Below are positions 61,081 through 64,000 of a DNA stretch of 64,000 nucleotides, piece by piece. This stretch comes from Campylorhamphus procurvoides (taxonomy: Eukaryota > Chordata > Aves > Passeriformes > Dendrocolaptidae). The notes under the pieces were generated by a model. The model made no database searches. It was given only the letters and a program-made list of their open reading frames with translations, and was not told the origin of the DNA. The translations under genes and the position numbers were made by a program. Positions within the stretch are counted from its first letter, which is position 1. Each line of letters starts with the position of its first letter. The stretch spans positions 1 through 64,000 of the forward strand of contig WBMV01009170.1 in the NCBI GenBank assembly GCA_013396655.1, written 5' to 3'.

Positions 61081-64000
61081 CTTTCAAAGTGTTATTTCAC
61101 ACATAATTGCAAAAAATTGTGTTGAAAGTTAATTTACAGTCTTTCTTTAGGTATAAGAGTTCTTAGTTTGACTTTTGCATTGGACAAAAAACACTCCAGG
61201 ATCCCTCTGTAGAAGTAGCTACAACTTCATCTTCAGGTACTCCCTCGATTGTTGTTACAGATCTCAGATCCTAAATAGAAGTTTTCTAAACAAAGGAACC
61301 AGAAAATTGAATTAAGTTCTGAAGGTCCTTGTACACTGGTGGATTATTTTCATTCTAACCCTATTTCCAGTGAAGCTTCATTAATTCTTTCATGCCCTAG
61401 GTTATCTACTCCAGTCTTCTTATCACCTTCCTCCTATCCTTCCTTCCTTCATGCTGATACAGTTCTAGTCTCTTTGCCTGCCCTCCATTTCTCCTCTCAT
61501 CATGTCAGTTTGCATCTAGATTTTTTTCTCAGATAGTACATCACATTTCTAGTTGCTTCTGAAGTCACTTTGTTATAGAAGACTTATTAACCTGGAATGA
61601 TGAGGGCATAACACCTATTTATGTAAGTCATTATCAGGTTTCTATGTGTTCTATTATTGATCTGATGAGCCTCATACAGAAGAACTGCCTAATTCTCCTC
61701 TGAAATAAGAAAAAGAAGTGGAGATTTCAGAAGGTGAAGTCTATTATATTAAGAAAAATAACATCTTTCCAGTCTCAAATCAAAAATACACTATCTAAAG
61801 GTTTGATCATTTCTGGCTGAAGTTAATGCCAAATCTGGTCCAAAATTAAATGAGATACAAACACATTTCAAATTTCAAATGTTGAAAAGTATATATGACA
61901 GAATTAATCAGTATCTCTTTTGATTTATTGCAGCAATTAGCTATTTTTTTCAGGGTGGATGAATCCAAGTGAGATATTTGTCTGTAAACCTTTGGTTTCA
62001 GCTTCATACTGATGAAGATTTCATCCCACAGAATTGCAAGACCACCATTTGGTATACTGGCACATGTTTTGGCAAAAATTAAACCTACACATTCACTTCA
62101 TCAAGAATTTCTTACAATTGAATTACGCATTACATAAACTACATCAGAAACATATCAGTGACCCACATCCCAACTTTGTCAAAGTAACTGTCTCTGTATT
62201 TTGTCTTGATTTCCAAATGCAATTATATATACACTTACTTAAGTTCAAGCAGCTAACAGAAACAACGGGCAACCAGACATGATTAATATAAAAGTATTTT
62301 AACAGTGAATAGAATGGACTTTCAGATGCTGGAAAGTGTGCACTTCGATAGCAGTCTCTAGCATAGGTTTTTCAACTGACTTAAAAAAATTACTTCCATG
62401 CCAAATAAGCAGGGAGTTGTTAAAGAGCTCCTTTGCTCCCCATAGATATAGAAAATACATAGAAAACAGCTCTTTTGTTGTTATTCACACCTATTGTGTC
62501 AGCTGGTGAGAAACAAGCTATTTCCATTATCACATTTTTTTCATGTTGCAAAGACACTTGTTTTTGAAGTTCAAAACAGATACTTACCCTTTCCCCTAGA
62601 GGGAAAATTTGTCCCGGATACAATTATGCTGAATCTCAATGATGTATCTAAAAGAAGATGTAAGCATCTCATTTTTGCCGTAGTTAGCATATTAAAAAGG
62701 CACAGATAAAGTTCTTCCCTGTAATGTTTCTGGGGTTACTGCACTATTCCAAACTCAGAATAAATGCGGCACAGTGAAGAAAGAATAGTTTTCATTTGGA
62801 GTTAATGTGACATAGGAACAATCTTCAGGAACTAAAAAAGCACTGGGACCTATGGGCTGGAGAAATGAATCAGGTGCTGAAAGACCTGGATTTTATTCTT
62901 GGCTCTGCTGCTCTTTACTCAGCTACCTAACTTCAGCCAAGTTCCTTCGCAATTTGTGACGTGTGCCATTTGTCTTGGTTGTTTTGTAGGTATTCTAAAG
63001 GACTGAGATTCTAAATGCTGCTAGAAAGAAAAATCACCTTTGCCATAATTGCGCCTACACGAGTGCTCTGACTCTTGAAGGAAGGAAGTTTAGTCACACT
63101 TCTAAGATTCGTATCTCCTGTTTGCTGACTATAAAGCAGTTCACTGCTCCACATAGTGGTTTCAGATGCAGGGCTTCAGAAGCATTTAACTTTCTCCATT
63201 AGGGAACCTACACACTATAACCTCTGTGCTTTATATCAGCTGGCTGAGACCAAGTGTCTCACCACTAAGTCTTGGGAAAGATGAGCTGCAGACTCCTTAG
63301 AGAAGTGCCCAAATGTCTCTCCTTCAGCTGTATGATAAGTAGCATTCCCTACTTTTGGTGACTCTGCTAGCAACTGAGAGTGGTTTGCAGTCTTGACACT
63401 ATATTGATTCAACAAAATGTTTATCCTCTTTTCAAAGCTTAATTAATTTATTGAATGTGATTTTTTGTGTCAAGCCACTTACTGAGTCTGTCAAAAGATC
63501 TGTAGGTTAACACCCAGAGGTTGTTACATGGCTGCTATCACGTGTTCCCATGCAGGCTGCTACAGGTACCCTCTAAAACATAGGCCTGTTGCACAGCCAC
63601 CAGAGATCTGCAATAAACTGTTCATCCTTCTGAAAACATCTTCTGGATATTAAGCTGGAGATGACTATCTTAAAGCACAGTAATTCAATAATAATACTAT
63701 GGCTCCATCTGAGCTTTATAGTTTATTAGCTACATGCATATTCTATGTAGAGACTTTTAAAAAACACATTATTTACCTAATAGGCTATAATGGCTCCTTC
63801 AGTGCCTTTATAGTAGGCTACATAATTTCTTCTGACTTCATGGATCATTGACATGATAGATGAATTCTTCTTTCATTCTCCTGCAGGCACATAACCTCCA
63901 TTATCATTATTGAGACTTACAAACACATACTGAGAAGAGAACATAACCCTTGTTGGTATTTGTTACCCAGAGTAGCACATTTGAATTAACCTGTCTGCTA
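61081..64000. other. Unassigned DNA, no gene seen
   Basis: About 2.9 kb of apparently unique sequence to the window end. No exon, RNA gene or mobile element recognised. Confidence 0.6.

Noticed and set aside
63590..63640. LTR-like AATAAACTGTTCATCC near the window end
   Set aside because: A single polyadenylation-like word without termini, TATA box or similarity to the other LTRs here.
1..64000. CRISPR array, bacterial operon or phage module
   Set aside because: No regularly spaced repeats with unique spacers, no long ORFs, and a vertebrate retroelement content throughout.

Overview
This window is vertebrate nuclear DNA from a bird, most probably a passerine. It is AT-rich and intergenic or intronic in character. 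I recognise no protein-coding exon, no rRNA or functional tRNA gene, no CRISPR array and no bacterial-style operon on either strand. The avian signal comes from CR1 LINE fragments (3' tails and reverse-transcriptase remnants) and from LTRs of avian ERV types. The passerine signal comes from one element at 36251-36389: a tRNA-Ile-like head joined to a CR1-like tail, which is the structure of the passerine SINE TguSINE1.

Layout. 1-4.0 kb: a possible LTR edge at the first bases, a purine microsatellite, then apparently unique DNA. 4.0-4.5 kb: a (GGAGA)10 array against a CR1 3' fragment. 4.5-13.0 kb: unique AT-rich DNA. 13.05-14.1 kb: a solo LTR and a CR1 fragment. 19.6-20.1 kb: an ERVL-like LTR. 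22.76-26.95 kb: a 2,095-bp sequence present twice head to tail, nearly identical, with a single N exactly at the junction. This is most economically an assembly false duplication. Each copy carries the 3' part of another ERVL-like LTR, which is complete only in the second copy. 30.07-31.38 kb: a CR1 tail on the minus strand facing a longer CR1 on the plus strand. 31.93-32.01 kb: a cluster of GTACTA-type inverted repeats. 33.0 kb: a CR1 3' end. 36.0-38.4 kb: a nested complex in which an old plus-strand CR1 is split by a tRNA-Ile/CR1 SINE and by a younger minus-strand CR1. 38.9-39.25 kb: a structurally intact solo LTR flanked by a perfect 6-bp target-site duplication. 42.16-42.69 kb: an old ERVL-like LTR. 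45.0 kb: a CR1 tail. 45.1-60.5 kb: long apparently unique AT-rich DNA with homopolymers and a G-tract. 60.5-61.1 kb: an LTR with perfect 10-bp inverted termini. 61.1-64 kb: unique DNA.

The elements do not form a pathway. Together they record several rounds of retroposition: CR1 LINEs, a SINE that uses the CR1 tail, and at least three kinds of LTR retroelement reduced to solo LTRs. No proviral gag, pol or env sequence was recognised. Whether the unique DNA lies inside a large intron or a gene desert cannot be decided from the sequence alone.
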